Positions 48,601 through 59,326 of a stretch of 64,000 bases of DNA are shown here, piece by piece (position 1 is the stretch's first letter; each line of letters opens with the position of its first letter). The DNA is from Typha latifolia (Eukaryota > Streptophyta > Magnoliopsida > Poales > Typhaceae): assembly GCA_019914945.1 (NCBI GenBank), contig CM034109.1:9726479-9790478 (forward strand), in the 5' to 3' direction. The notes beneath the pieces were generated by a model, which ran no database searches, was not told where the DNA came from, and saw nothing but the letters and a program-made list of their open reading frames with translations. The translations under genes were made by a program, and so were the position numbers.

Positions 48601-49315
48601 AAAGACAAATTAAGGGCAGAAGAATCAAATATAATTCAAAATGGTAAGAAGAAACAGTTTCTTTTATGAAGAATGAAAAACTAGGCCACCTGCAAAACCA
48701 TCTTTGGATCTTCTATTACGTCGGTAGGACGGGAACTTGGCTCCCCGAGGAGGCTACTTATGCTATTACTGTACTCAAGAACATGCTGCCACCTGTATTG
48801 CCATGGGAAACAAACTCGAAAATTGATCTCCAAATTTAGAAACTGAAAATTATGTAAGATTCACAATGCAGAAAAATTTAAATGAAGTAAGAGGTAAAGT
48901 TTACGAGTCAGAATTCAGAATACCATTCAGTGCGGATCGAAGAAGACGGCATTCTCGACAAGGCGGCCAGCGAATTCTTCCGGCTCTGCAGAAGCGCAAA
49001 AGGGGGAACCGAGCCATAAGCAATCCTCCTCCTCTGGGCCTCGCTGATCTCTCCATCATCGGTTCCAAGCTTCACTTCCACTACCTTCCCGCCGATCTCC
49101 TCCTCGGAACCTTCGTCGCCAGAGCCGCCCATCGTGTCTGGATCCGGAGGTGGGCGGAGGCACGTAACATGGAGGAGGTTCCCACGTGACCAGGAGACAT
49201 AGACTCGAAAGATCGGGGGCTTAACGCCATGACGTATGGGGTAGACGACCGGATCTTGGACGGCCGGCGAGAAGGGTACGATGGAGTCCCCGGAATCGGA
49301 CGGTCGTCCAGGCAT
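42648..49315 (-). CDS. NUP85: Nuclear pore complex protein NUP85 (Y-complex)
   Basis: Structural alpha-helical nucleoporin of the outer-ring Nup107-160 (Y) complex; in plants also tied to immune and hormone signalling by mRNA export. The start (cat 49313-49315) gives MPGRPSDSGDSIVPFSPAVQ. It continues YPIRHGVKPPIFRVYVSWSRGN, GGKVVEVKLGTDDGEISEAQ and RRRIAYGSVPPFALLQSRKN. The exon 1/2 join restores the conserved TEWWQHVLEY. Later exons give SLKAAWQLMEIFYVDKQLSS, WLPERLVDWLA, TENGLVEAIAVLVSIMPRMR and many short helical exons. The last one is QELSIAKLRPDFCDANLPSH to ASNLGRAFLEES, stop 42648-42650. N- and C-termini both match plant NUP85, so the gene is complete. The ATG at 49315 is upstream of an internal Met (MGGSGDEG) and is preferred because the upstream part is conserved. 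Confidence 0.95.
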
Positions 49316-51151
49316 CTTCGCCGGAGATTTGGCCGGAACAGGAGGAGGAAAGGTAAGGGTTTCGAGAACGAGCGAGCGGGTTCGACTTGGGGTTTAGGGC
49401 TCTCGATGAAATTATTGGCGGGCTCCCAAAAAAATGCTAGCAAAAATTCGGCAAAGCATTCTGCAATGGTGGACATTGCTCGCCGACTCTTTAACATCCC
49501 CCACAAGTCAAGAAAGTCGGTGCATACTAACTCAGCTCTGCCGGATCTTGTGTTGTCCATCTTATGAGTTGTTTTCATCTCTCTTTTTTTTCCTCTTTAG
49601 AAAGAGTAATTTGTTTGCTACTACCTGCTGGTATACGTGCCAATTAAATCTTACTACAAGACTAGAACATTGAAAGAAAACATGCATATAGTTTGTTTAG
49701 ATAATTCTATGTTTATAAGAAGAATAACTATAGTTTACTACCTACTCGGCAGCGACTGGCAAGAGACTACAAGAAAACCGGAAACATCAAACAAGAAATG
49801 CAAAGCCTGAAGGAAGCCGGTAACGAGAGAGTATATATCGCCGTCTTATTAAATACAAGTACATAAAGGGCGGCTCAAAGTACGCGGCGGCGAATCGTTT
49901 CACATGGCCGACATCCACCCGCTACAAAGTCGAGAACAAAGTCTACGTCGATTCTCAATTGACGTGGCCCTGTCATACAATAAACGTTGCCGAATTCATC
50001 AGATCACCATATTAAGCATAGAAGATGCAAGAACAAAGATGGAACATGCTAATATGCTATATCACTATATGCAATATATAACTTTCCTATAGAAAATACT
50101 AATTGAAGAGGAGAGAATAAGAGAAATGCAACATCAAACAGCAGCCAATTTATTTGCCTCGCTAAATGCTGTTCCAATTTCCATAACCAACCAACAACTC
50201 TTAATATCATCAGAAAAAGAACAAGTAACTAACAACTTTAGAATGTTGTATTTCTAAGAGCTCCTAGAAAGAATACGCATTAAGAAAGTAAGTAATGTTA
50301 GGACAAGTATGCTCCAAGATAACCCCTGTAGAAATTCACTTATAGAAAAATTCAGAATAGTATTATAGCTTCAAAAAAGTGATGTATATAGATTCTGTCT
50401 CCATAAGAAACAGGCAAGCAATCACATCGAGGGACATGTACCGAGTAGGTTTGAACATAAATCAACCATCAATCAGTAAGTAGCAAATAACTTCAATTCA
50501 GGAAGGAAAGGCATGCGATGAACCATAAAAGCTGTATTAGCATTCATTACATAATACATGTTCATATCCTCCTAAGTACATCAAGATAATGCGAGGCCAT
50601 GACAGTTGACATTATTATTTAAAAGAGCAGCTTTTATTAACTTAACAATCGAACTCTATCATGCAAAGTTCTCAAATTGTTCCTGAAACTTCCCTCACTT
50701 CAGGAAGATGCTGGATCATACAGAAAATCTCATATTCCATGTTACATAGCAGTGCTGCACTCTCAAATTTATCCTGCATGCTACATGTTTCCAACTTCTG
50801 ACAGTACTTGTGGATAGAAACAATCATAACCACAGAATATTTGTGAGTAAACCATAATCAAATGCGGTGATTCACTTATCTTTGACATCAGTCGATACAA
50901 AGAGGATATTTATTCGTTTTGCCCCAATGCACCACTCAGCTGATCAACCTCATCGTGCTACATGAGTATCAGGCACACATGATGTAAAGAATAAAGATAG
51001 CAAGCTTTTGAAGGTGTACACTTCAGTTTATTGCAAAACACACCATGTTAAGTACACATGATATACATTCAACTATCTAGTACAATACCAGTATATGCAC
51101 AGCATTCTCGTGGTTCCAAATAAGAACTCTGAATGTAGTCTCTTATATAGT
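49316..51151. other. Intergenic: NUP85 promoter and 3' region of the RCC1-like gene
   Basis: 1.8 kb. 49316-49560 adjoins the NUP85 start and probably includes its 5' UTR and promoter. A GC-richer patch lies at 49860-49990. 50900-51151 is probably 3' UTR of the RCC1-like gene. The plus-strand open frame 49229-49567 overlaps NUP85 exon 1 antisense and has no supporting motif. No mobile element recognised. Confidence 0.45.
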
Positions 51152-53746
51152 TCACCAAGCTTGCCTCCCTGAAGAAAGAGAGAGTAAACATTCTTTTACC
51201 ATCTCTTGTATCTTTCTCTTCATCTGCTTGTCTTTTACACTGCTCAGCATACTGCGATGGAACATCTCCATTCGCACAAGCTCCTCATTGTCTGCTGAGT
51301 CCATGACATTCTCCAATTCCTTTCTCATATCAAAAACACCAGAATCCTGTAAAGACTTTGGAAGTGTTCGCTCATCTAGAGTCTTCCTAAAGATTGATAT
51401 ATGTAGCACATTGGCATATCGCTCCATACGTGTCAACTTTGTTCGCAGGAACTCTATTTCCTCCATTGCAGCAGATAATTTTTGCTCCATCTCCGCTATA
51501 TTGCCATCTTTGTCTCTCACCTTCACATCTCTGTTTATATTCCCTTCCATCTCCTTGAAATTTTCATCGAGAGATGGCCACATAACAGCACAAGGAACAT
51601 AACTATCAGTTGTATGGCCACTCCCAAGAACACCACACCGTCCTCTGCCCCATGCCCAAACCCTGTACCCCTCACCTGAAACAAGAACTGTATGTGCTGC
51701 TCCACAAGCTACTTGTACTGGACCTGTGAAGTTGGGCCCATTTGTCTCAGGAGATTGCATTCTTAAAGGATAGAGCGCATCCCCTGCATCAGTTCCTGTG
51801 TAGCTAGCATCCGGGCACAGCCCAAGACCCTTTTCCATTCCCCAACACCATACTTCACCAGATGAAGAGACAACAGCTGTGTGAAACAAGCCACAATCAA
51901 GAGATACCAGGAATGCATCATGTGGCAGTCCATTAACAGGTTCCGGTTTGCATGAACTGATCGTAGTTCCGTGAGCAAGCTGCCCATTCTCACCAAGACC
52001 AAATGTCCAGCACTTAGATTCGATATTCTTTTCATAAGTCTTCTCGTGAGTAAGAACAGCAGTATGAAAAGCCCCGCAAGCGATTTCGTAGACCACCCAA
52101 GAAGAATCCTCATTGAACACTGGGATAACCGCAGGACGTGATCTATTTTCCTTATCACCTAATCCCAACTGACCATGACTGTTGTTTCCCCAAGCATAGC
52201 ATACAAGGTTGCCTGCAATATATGTTTCTCCAGCACTAACTGCAGCCACGACATGCTCATTACCGCATGCCACCTTAACAACTGTATGTCCATGGAAATC
52301 CCATACAGGCAATGGAACAAGACTGCCCGAAAGGCAGAACTCACCAGTATCAGTTTGCTGAGGGCAATTACCCCACATCCATAGAGCCCCGAGATTATCT
52401 ATTGCAAATGACATCATCCCTCCAGCCTTGACAGCACAAATCTGTAGCACATTGAAAGTTAGAAATATCAAGAGAACCTACAGCATTCTGGTACACGTAT
52501 ATTTTTCGGGAGAACGTAATTCAACTTTTCTAACTTTACTAAGACATAACATTTTGCTTTTCAAGCATTTAATTGATGCCACCATAGTACCACACTCTTG
52601 CAGAAAGAGTTTCCTAAGAGGTAGAAGAATGGTATTGCGCTACCTTTAAAACAACTTGGCCACCATCAATGCTTGATCCATCTGCCAAAGAATCCGGATA
52701 ACCCAATTCTTGTAGTTGTTCTACAGTGGAGGGAATCAACGAATTCTCCTCACCGTAACCAAGCTGGCCATCCATAAAATAGTCAAGGCAGAAAAGTACA
52801 TTGTTGCTCACAGACTGTATCTATGCAGCAAGCCGCAAATATCAAAGACAAAACACAATAAAAAGAACTGCAGATTAAAGGATACAGATATTGTAGCCCC
52901 ACGACCAAACGGATCCATCATCTGCCAAGTAAAAATGAAGGAATAAACATCAAGTTTCTAAGATGCAGGTGGAGAAGTGCAATTAAATATGTAGATAGAG
53001 AGTTAGACTACTAATTTCCAGAGCATCTTGTTTCAAGAGTTAAAAAGTGTCAAACCATTCGAAAAACTATGCATGTGATGTGAATGATCAAGCATCTTAC
53101 TGGAATATCAACAGCATGGATCATATATAAAATTTTGAAATACTTAGAACCAAAAGACCATAGGTTTTGGAACTTTTTATAATTTAACTTACAAGTGAAT
53201 TAGAAAATTTAGCTGTAAGGCAAGTGACATTATCAAGCAGTCCCAAATTGATGAACCCAGAGAGACCCTAAAATTACAAAAAAAAAATTCGGCAAATACT
53301 CCAGAGAGCAAGACCAAACAAAGTTCAAAATTATGTGGCGATGGATGTTTCAACCAATTAAAGCTATAAATAAACACATACGTGTAAAAAGAAAAAAAAT
53401 AAATAAAACAACCCATACCATCTAATGCAAGACTATGATAAGCACCAGCAGCAATCCCCACGAACTTTGGCGGCCGCCCTCCTTGTCCATTCTTCCTCTC
53501 TCCCAAGGCGATGGGAACCGGGAGGAGCTCGTCCTCCTCCTTCTCCGTCCCGAGCCGGCCAAAAGTGCCCCTTCCCCACGAGAACACGCGTCCATCTCCT
53601 GACCCATTTGTACCAAAGCACTGAAATAAGTATCTCCCTTCTCTTGGGATAAGAAGCTACACGGAGTGAAGAGGAGAATAAGCAGTACCAGTCAGGGCAA
53701 GAGTGTGGGCTTCTCCGGCCGCGACTGATACGATCTTAGCCGACAT
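51152..53746 (-). CDS. RCC1-repeat family protein with C-terminal coiled coil
   Basis: Beta-propeller protein of the plant RCC1 family; biochemical role not known from sequence (RCC1 itself is the Ran exchange factor, UVR8 a UV-B receptor). Five exons: 53689-53746, 53419-53598, 52886-52921, 52644-52771, 51152-52441, giving 563 residues from MSAKIVSVAAGEAHTLALTG. RCC1 repeats are clear: DGRVFSWGRGTFGRLG, GIAAGAYHSLALD, DGSVWSWGYN, NNSHGQLGLGDKENRSRP, CWTFGLGENGQLAHG, EVWCWGMEKG, VWAWGRGRCGVLGSG. The C-terminal 130 residues form a coiled coil (EMEQKLSAAMEEIEFLRTKL) and a basic tail. It lacks the UVR8 C-terminal region and resembles uncharacterised Arabidopsis RCC1 paralogs. Intron 3 is U12-type with an unusual 3' end. 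The start ATG lies in a hairpin loop. Confidence 0.88.
52772..52885 (-). other. Probable U12-type intron with non-AG 3' end in the RCC1-like gene
   Basis: On the minus strand the intron begins GTATCCTTT, a perfect U12 donor, and contains TGCCTTGAC close to its end, matching the U12 branch consensus. The incoming codon is T|, and RCC1 repeat spacing (WGYN-I-Y-GQLG) needs AT next, so the intron would end ...TTTTATGG, 11 nt past the branch A. The first AG downstream (CCAG|CTTGG) shifts frame into a stop. Confidence 0.65.
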
Positions 53747-53772
53747 ATCGGCCGATCCCGATGAGATCGGGA
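53739..53772 (-). promoter_or_regulatory. Two tandem hairpins around the RCC1-like start codon
   Basis: GCCGA (53739-53743) pairs with TCGGC (53748-53752), placing the start codon (53744-53746) in a 4-nt loop. Just 5' on the mRNA, TCCCGAT (53756-53762) pairs with ATCGGGA (53766-53772) over a 3-nt loop. Both stems are perfect. They could slow translation initiation; function is inferred. Confidence 0.5.
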
Positions 53773-55065
53773 GGCGCCGAGCGTGTACAGTGTCGAGGTG
53801 AACTATGAAGGGCCTCTCAGAGTGTTATCGGCCCTATTGTGGCGAGTCGGATAAGGGACAGTAGGAAACTAATCGAGTGTTGCTTTATAAAGCGTGCTTA
53901 TACCGACAAAGGATTACCCTATCATTGTTCATTTGTCGCTATCCAAGTTTTATCCTCGACGGAAACTAGTTTGCTTCTGATAAAGATAATTTATCCTCCG
54001 TAGAAGTGTTTGACACGGAAATTTCTCTGAAGTCATCCAAGAGTTTTTTTTTTCCTTTTCTTTATTTTTTTTCTTTATTTTTTTCTTTATTTTTTTCTCT
54101 TAATGAGAAAAGTGGGCCTAATCCAACTAAATTATTCTAGGGTTTGTTAAAGGTACGAGCTTTCTCCCTCTATTTTTTCCATGTATGCCCCTTATAAGGC
54201 AAGCTCCTTATTTGTTTGTAGGTAAAATACTTTATAAATTTTGTATTTATGTGATTATTCTTTGGAAAAAAGAAGCAAATATGAGGGGTATACATGCAAG
54301 AGAAAAAAAAAAAAAACCTAAAAATATATTGCTGAATAAGAACATAAGTATTTTCAAGAAAACAAGAATAAGTGTGCCGCTTTTATTCTTCTTCCTTTGA
54401 TATTGCAATCAAAGGTGTATTACTTTGCGAGATTGAAGATTGTAACGTCTATTAATTACGTCCGAGTGGCCATAAGAAAGCCAACCACGTCGAGGGAAAC
54501 CTGGCTTAGACCTCAAGCTTCTCCAAAAACTTTTCAGAAGAAAGCAAAAGAACGCTGCAAGAAAAATGACGATCAAAAGGCACGACATAGATTAAAAAGG
54601 ATCTTGTTTCTCTCAACATGCATTTGAATAAATAAAAAAAGCAACGAAATACTCTTATATGAGTAAAATACAATACAACCATTTTTTTATTACTTTCCTA
54701 TCGACAGACAGACAGACAAACAGATGCCAGCATACCTCATCAAGGAGTAGTGTTTTGCAAAGCCAGCTGCGGCTCTGTGGACTATAACAGTTGAAAGTGA
54801 GAAAAATCTCTCAAGTTCAACACTTTGTTTTCCACAATACTTCTTCAGAATTCATCACACACCAAAGTTGGAAGGTATGAATACTTTAGCATGATTTAGA
54901 GTCAACATACGGGGTGCACTCATTTGTTTGAATACTCCCCTTGGCAATTTCGAAGCAGTTATTTCCTTTAAGCTACAGCAAGTTGCCAAGACTTTATATG
55001 AAATTCTTCAGACACCTGGGAAATGGGTGAAGCTCAAGCGGCAATGTTGTTTCTAATTGTTCAAC
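53747..55065. other. Intergenic: RCC1-like promoter and NUP35 3' end
   Basis: 1.3 kb. Upstream of the RCC1-like gene are GATAAG/TTATCC motifs (53850-54000), then a TTTCTTTATTTTT-rich repeat (54045-54100), a TGGGCC site II at 54113-54118 and TAGGGTTT telobox at 54138-54145. 54800-55065 is probably NUP35 3' UTR. Open frames 54185-54627 are low-complexity and unsupported. Confidence 0.5.
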
Positions 55066-57507
55066 TCATATCCCAAAAACTAAATCCATGACCTTGGATA
55101 CAACTGATTTTGCCGGGGAAGCAATGCTTCCAGTCGCACGGCGCCCACTATCACTGATAATATTGGTGTCAGCCTTTGGGTGATAGGGGCGAGGGAAAGC
55201 TCCCAATGCACTTGGCGCAGCAGTGCTCTTCACAGCAGGCATCTTTGGAGGCAAGTTAACCATGAAGCCCCCCCGATTTATTTTCTGTAGCCTCTCATTC
55301 AGAAGCTGACGCTGTATCTGATCAACAGGCTTCACTCCTATTGTGAGTGCACCATTTAACTGAGTCCCATTCTTTTCAAGAGCCTTTCGAGCATCATAAT
55401 GGTGCTTTAAGAACCCAATAAGAAAAGCATTGGAGAAAAAAAGTCAGTTTGAATCCAGACTAATTCCAGAAGACAATAGAAAGACATTAGAAGAAAGAAA
55501 CAACCAGTCAGGACATGCTTATTTAATCAATTTGTCACTTCTTTTGAGAGTACTATTGTCTACCAAATTCATGCTGTGTTCTAAACAAGTCAATATATTA
55601 GGAAGAGATCTTAATATATACATTACGAAAAAAGTGAAATTTATATACCAATGGAGAATGAACAAATCTTGTAGTTTTGGCCCTACAAAAGGGACCTATC
55701 TTGCTGTTAGAAACAAGGGAGAATAGAGTTTTGACCAAAGAAACAAAAAAGAATAGATGCCAGTAACTTGCGGAATGGATATGCACAAGATTATACAGAA
55801 ATCCTGATTTTCATATTTCAGAACCATGGAGTGAAAACAGGCAACAAGAACAAATTGTGAAAAAAACTTGAATTGGGTTACACTCTCGGGCAGGACATGA
55901 GTCGGACATGAACAAGCACAAAATTCACTGATTAAAATATGTCCCAAATACCAAGTCTAGCACCAAATCAAGTTCCAAGTTCCTAAGCAGGTGATTATTT
56001 CAGCTTGAAAAACATAACAAGAGATTTTTGGGTTATTATGGGTCAAACTTGGATTCACTAACATTTGTTGACATGCTAACAGTGACAAAGGGACAAAATC
56101 CCTAAATTTCACAGCATGAGAGTAGCTTATGAATGGTATGAAAATGATTGTTAGGATCACAACCACTTGTAGGTAAAACCTGATGGTATTCAGCTAATGG
56201 TATTCTTTGCACATCAAAATAAAGGAAATACAGAATTTGATGAAAGGATTAGAGATTACCTGATACAATATATGCATCCAGTTAGCTTCTCGAGGGCCAG
56301 GGAAATGCCTAATTATCACCCCACATTTCTCAAACTCGCGAAGTACAAGGTTCGTATCACTTGGGAAGAACCTGCAGAGGAAAACAATTGCAGTATCAAG
56401 CACAAAAAATGATGTTACAAACCTGGTGACGTCATTAACAAATGCAACAGAAAGATCATGCAGTTAGCATTTCACAGGTTGTTGGAATATCTTGGACACT
56501 GAGTTGATCATGCCAAGAAAGAATTGTGCAAGAGAAGTTCACCGACAGACAAAGACATCAGTGACCACTATATGAGCAACACGATTATCAAAAAAAACTT
56601 CGAGAGATAAAACTAATAAAAATCACTACAAAGTCGAAAAGAATAGCCATCATCAGGGAAATCACACTTAGTTTCATTTATAACTCATTTATCTAAGAAA
56701 ATTTTCGGATTCAAATATTAACAATTTATAAATGGAGGACATAATCTATCTCGCTACCTACATCTAATTTTTCTGAAAAAGGGATTTTTTTTTTTTATTT
56801 CGATCGTATCTTGCCTATATGCCCTGTTAATTATTGCTATCTACCTACCGATAGCTTAAGAACTATAATAAAAACATAAAGAAGCAAGACAATAAAGCAA
56901 CCAAGTAGTAGCAATCTCCATACCCGAACACAGTAACCCACTCCTCGTCAGCAGCTCCATTAGTCATCTCACTGTCCTCCATCCTCGCAACATCCTTCGT
57001 GGGAGGGGGAAGCGCGAGCAACGCGCCAGTCTCGACCACCCCCTCAACCGGAGAACCATTCCCCTTCTCCAAATAACTCAATCCATCTTCTCTCGCTGGC
57101 GTTATCATCCAATTCGAACTCGCTCCCCCATTACCGACCCCACTGCCCGATCCGCTCGCCTCCGCCCGAATCCGCAAAGCCGAGGAAGAGGACGGAGACG
57201 AGAGAGAAGGCGACCGGGAAAAAGATCGCCGATCCGGACGAGGCGGCGTCCGGCTACTTGGCGAGGAGGGTGGAAGATCGCCGACGGCGGTGTCGGGGGA
57301 GAAGTCGGCGCGGTCGTCGAGGGTGAACATCGGCGGCGGAGGCGGGTCGGCGCCGCTGGCAAGGCCATCTCGCCAAAGGGCGGAGGTAGCCGGCGGCGAC
57401 CGGCCGCCGCCGCGGTGGTGGTTGCAGATCGGAGAGGCGAGGTCACGGTAGAAGAGGGATTGACGAGGAGCAGATCGAGAGCTCCTCGAGAATGATGAGG
57501 AACTCAT
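55066..57507 (-). CDS. NUP35: Nuclear pore complex protein NUP35 (NUP53/MPPN)
   Basis: Nucleoporin linking the inner ring to the pore membrane, with a dimerising RRM-like MPPN domain. Three exons (56924-57507, 56260-56371, 55066-55404) give 344 residues. Exon 1 encodes a long disordered Ser/Pro-rich N-terminus (MSSSSFSRSSRSAPRQSLFY, residues 1-165) ending at EEWVTVFG. Exon 2 gives FFPSDTNLVLREFEKCGVII and GPREANWMHILYQ, the RRM core. Exon 3 gives HHYDARKALEKNGTQLNGAL, TIGVKPVDQIQRQLLNERLQ and the amphipathic C-terminus SKSVVSK-type helix ending VMDLVFGI, which in the family binds membrane. Exon 1 is very GC-rich. The ATG at 57505-57507 is chosen because the open frame further 5' is low-complexity leader. 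Complete. Confidence 0.95.
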
Positions 57508-59326
57508 CGTCTCTCTCCCTCTCTCTCTTTCTCTAACTCTCTCCTCTTCTGCCTCTTTCTTCCTGGAAGCAAAGAAAGGTTTCAACGGGACGGAAATGGG
57601 GAAAATTTTGAAATATTGGGGGGATTTTTGAGTTTTTCGATCTGCCGCTTTGGTTTTTTTGCTTTCCACGAGAAGGTGGAGGCGGTCCAAAGTAGCCGTA
57701 TGAATAATAAAGATGAGGGTTTTGGCGTCAATATAAAGCTTTCCATAGCCGTTGATGCGCATCAAAGCTGGGGCCTGGCAAAAACGGACGGATAAAGAGG
57801 TGAGTAGTATTGCACATCCACTAATTACGCGGGCTACTCTTGCAAAGGATGAAAAATTAATAGGAACAATTACGTCTAAAAACCCATAAACTCCTTAATT
57901 GTAAAAAAAATCCTCTGAGATATCCCTCCTGTTAGTTATCCATCGGATTAATTTATCAGTATCACATAATCAACTTTAAATCTTTTATAAACCACTTTAC
58001 TCTTAATTCATTTGATATTTTTTTGGTAAGATCAACGTCAATGTGTAACAAGTATAAGATGGAATAATGCATGTGAGAATAGCCAATAATTTAAAAGTTT
58101 TAGTGTAATTATTCTAAATTAATAGACCTTAATTGCAACATCCAATCAGATTATATTTTAGTGGATTCACAACCTCTTTAATTTTCATAAGAAGAATGCA
58201 TGGTGTACCAGAACTGAAACAAAGAAAGGCTGCTTCTAGCCTTCTACTGCCTAATATAACATAGAGAACACCCCAATACATAGAAGAAAAGTCTTGGAGA
58301 TCACCTTGCTGTAATTAGCATCTGAGCTTTGCAAATAGTAGTTATAAAAAGCCATAAAGAACTACAATATAGAGCAAAAATTCTTCAGTATGGCTGAAAA
58401 CAATGAATGCATGGTTTTGCAGGGAGCCCTAAGTTGGCCAGGTCAAGAAGAGGGATATCTTCAATATTCTCGAGATCAATTAGTGAAACCTGAAATCATA
58501 AGAGGAGTTCCACTGCACTGTTCGCACCTTGAAGATAGACCAAGCACCAGTAGAACGAAAATTTCAGACAACAATTTGAAGTGCATTTGTCATTTGATGG
58601 AGATCTTTTCCTTTTTCTTGAGTAATCAGGCAGTTTTAATTACACCACGCGTAATAATCAGGAAGGAGAGAGTTGGCAATATCCCAATCCTGCACGTATA
58701 GAACCACAGCTTTAAAAGAATGTCGAGGAACAATAAGTGGTCGCAAATTATGCAAGCAATGTAGTCCTCACCACAAAAAAAGGAAAACTCCGATACCTCC
58801 ATCATATTATAAAATTGAAAAAGAATAACAATAATGAATCCTATAAATCACCAACCCAGAAAATATATTTACTGGACCAAACATTATTAGAATTTATCAT
58901 GCACAAACAGGCCCCTTATTTATCGACAGTCCATTGCACAGAGAAACACATCTTACTGCCTTACAAATTTCTGCAGAAAAAAAGCCGCAGATGCAACCTT
59001 AAAGCTAGAGAAGCGAATAGCTGTTTTTTCTTCATATGGATTAAATTAAATTTATTGTCAAATCACTTTCTATTTGTAGATAAGTTTATCATATAGATCA
59101 AACTAAGACTCCAGGATTAACATCACCATCATAAAACTGCTTCTTAGGTATGCACTAAATTCAAATAAAACTAGGCACTTGTATCAAACTCCAGTAGTTA
59201 ATTATTAGATTAAACAACAAAAATAAAGCAGGTGGAGATGCAGTTTATTGCATACCTAAGAAGCAGCTTTCTGCACTAACAAAGCACTTCCAAAAAGGTC
59301 AAAAGCCGAATATACCTTTAACAATA
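57508..59326. other. Intergenic: NUP35 promoter and PTH2 3' region
   Basis: 1.8 kb. 57508-57780 is CT/GA-rich NUP35 leader and promoter DNA. 57840-58200 is AT-rich and weakly resembles repeat debris at 320-480 and 19230-19340. A short coding-like stretch on the minus strand lies at 58385-58489. An 18-bp perfect inverted repeat spans 59137-59266. The last part is probably PTH2 3' UTR. Confidence 0.45.
59137..59266. repeat. 18-bp perfect inverted repeat (foldback) 3' of PTH2
   Basis: CTGCTTCTTAGGTATGCA at 59137-59154 is the exact reverse complement of TGCATACCTAAGAAGCAG at 59249-59266, with 94 nt between. Three more A-T pairs follow after one mismatch on the outside. It lies 60-190 nt past the PTH2 stop, so it may sit in the PTH2 3' UTR as an RNA hairpin. 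Confidence 0.85.

Noticed and set aside
49229..49567. Plus-strand open frame of 112 codons antisense to NUP85 exon 1 and its promoter
   Set aside because: No homology recognised and it overlaps a well-supported exon on the other strand.
53600..53632. Alternative exon 2 acceptor of the RCC1-like gene at TTTCAG|TGCTTTGG
   Set aside because: It breaks phase with exon 1; the acceptor at GGGTCAG|GAGATGG restores the conserved ALTGDGRVFSWG.
54185..54627. Two plus-strand open frames of about 70 codons
   Set aside because: Lysine-rich, AT-driven low-complexity translation without homology.
58390..58701. Plus-strand open frame of 103 codons
   Set aside because: No motif and low coding character; the complementary minus-strand stretch looks slightly more coding-like and is listed as a finding.
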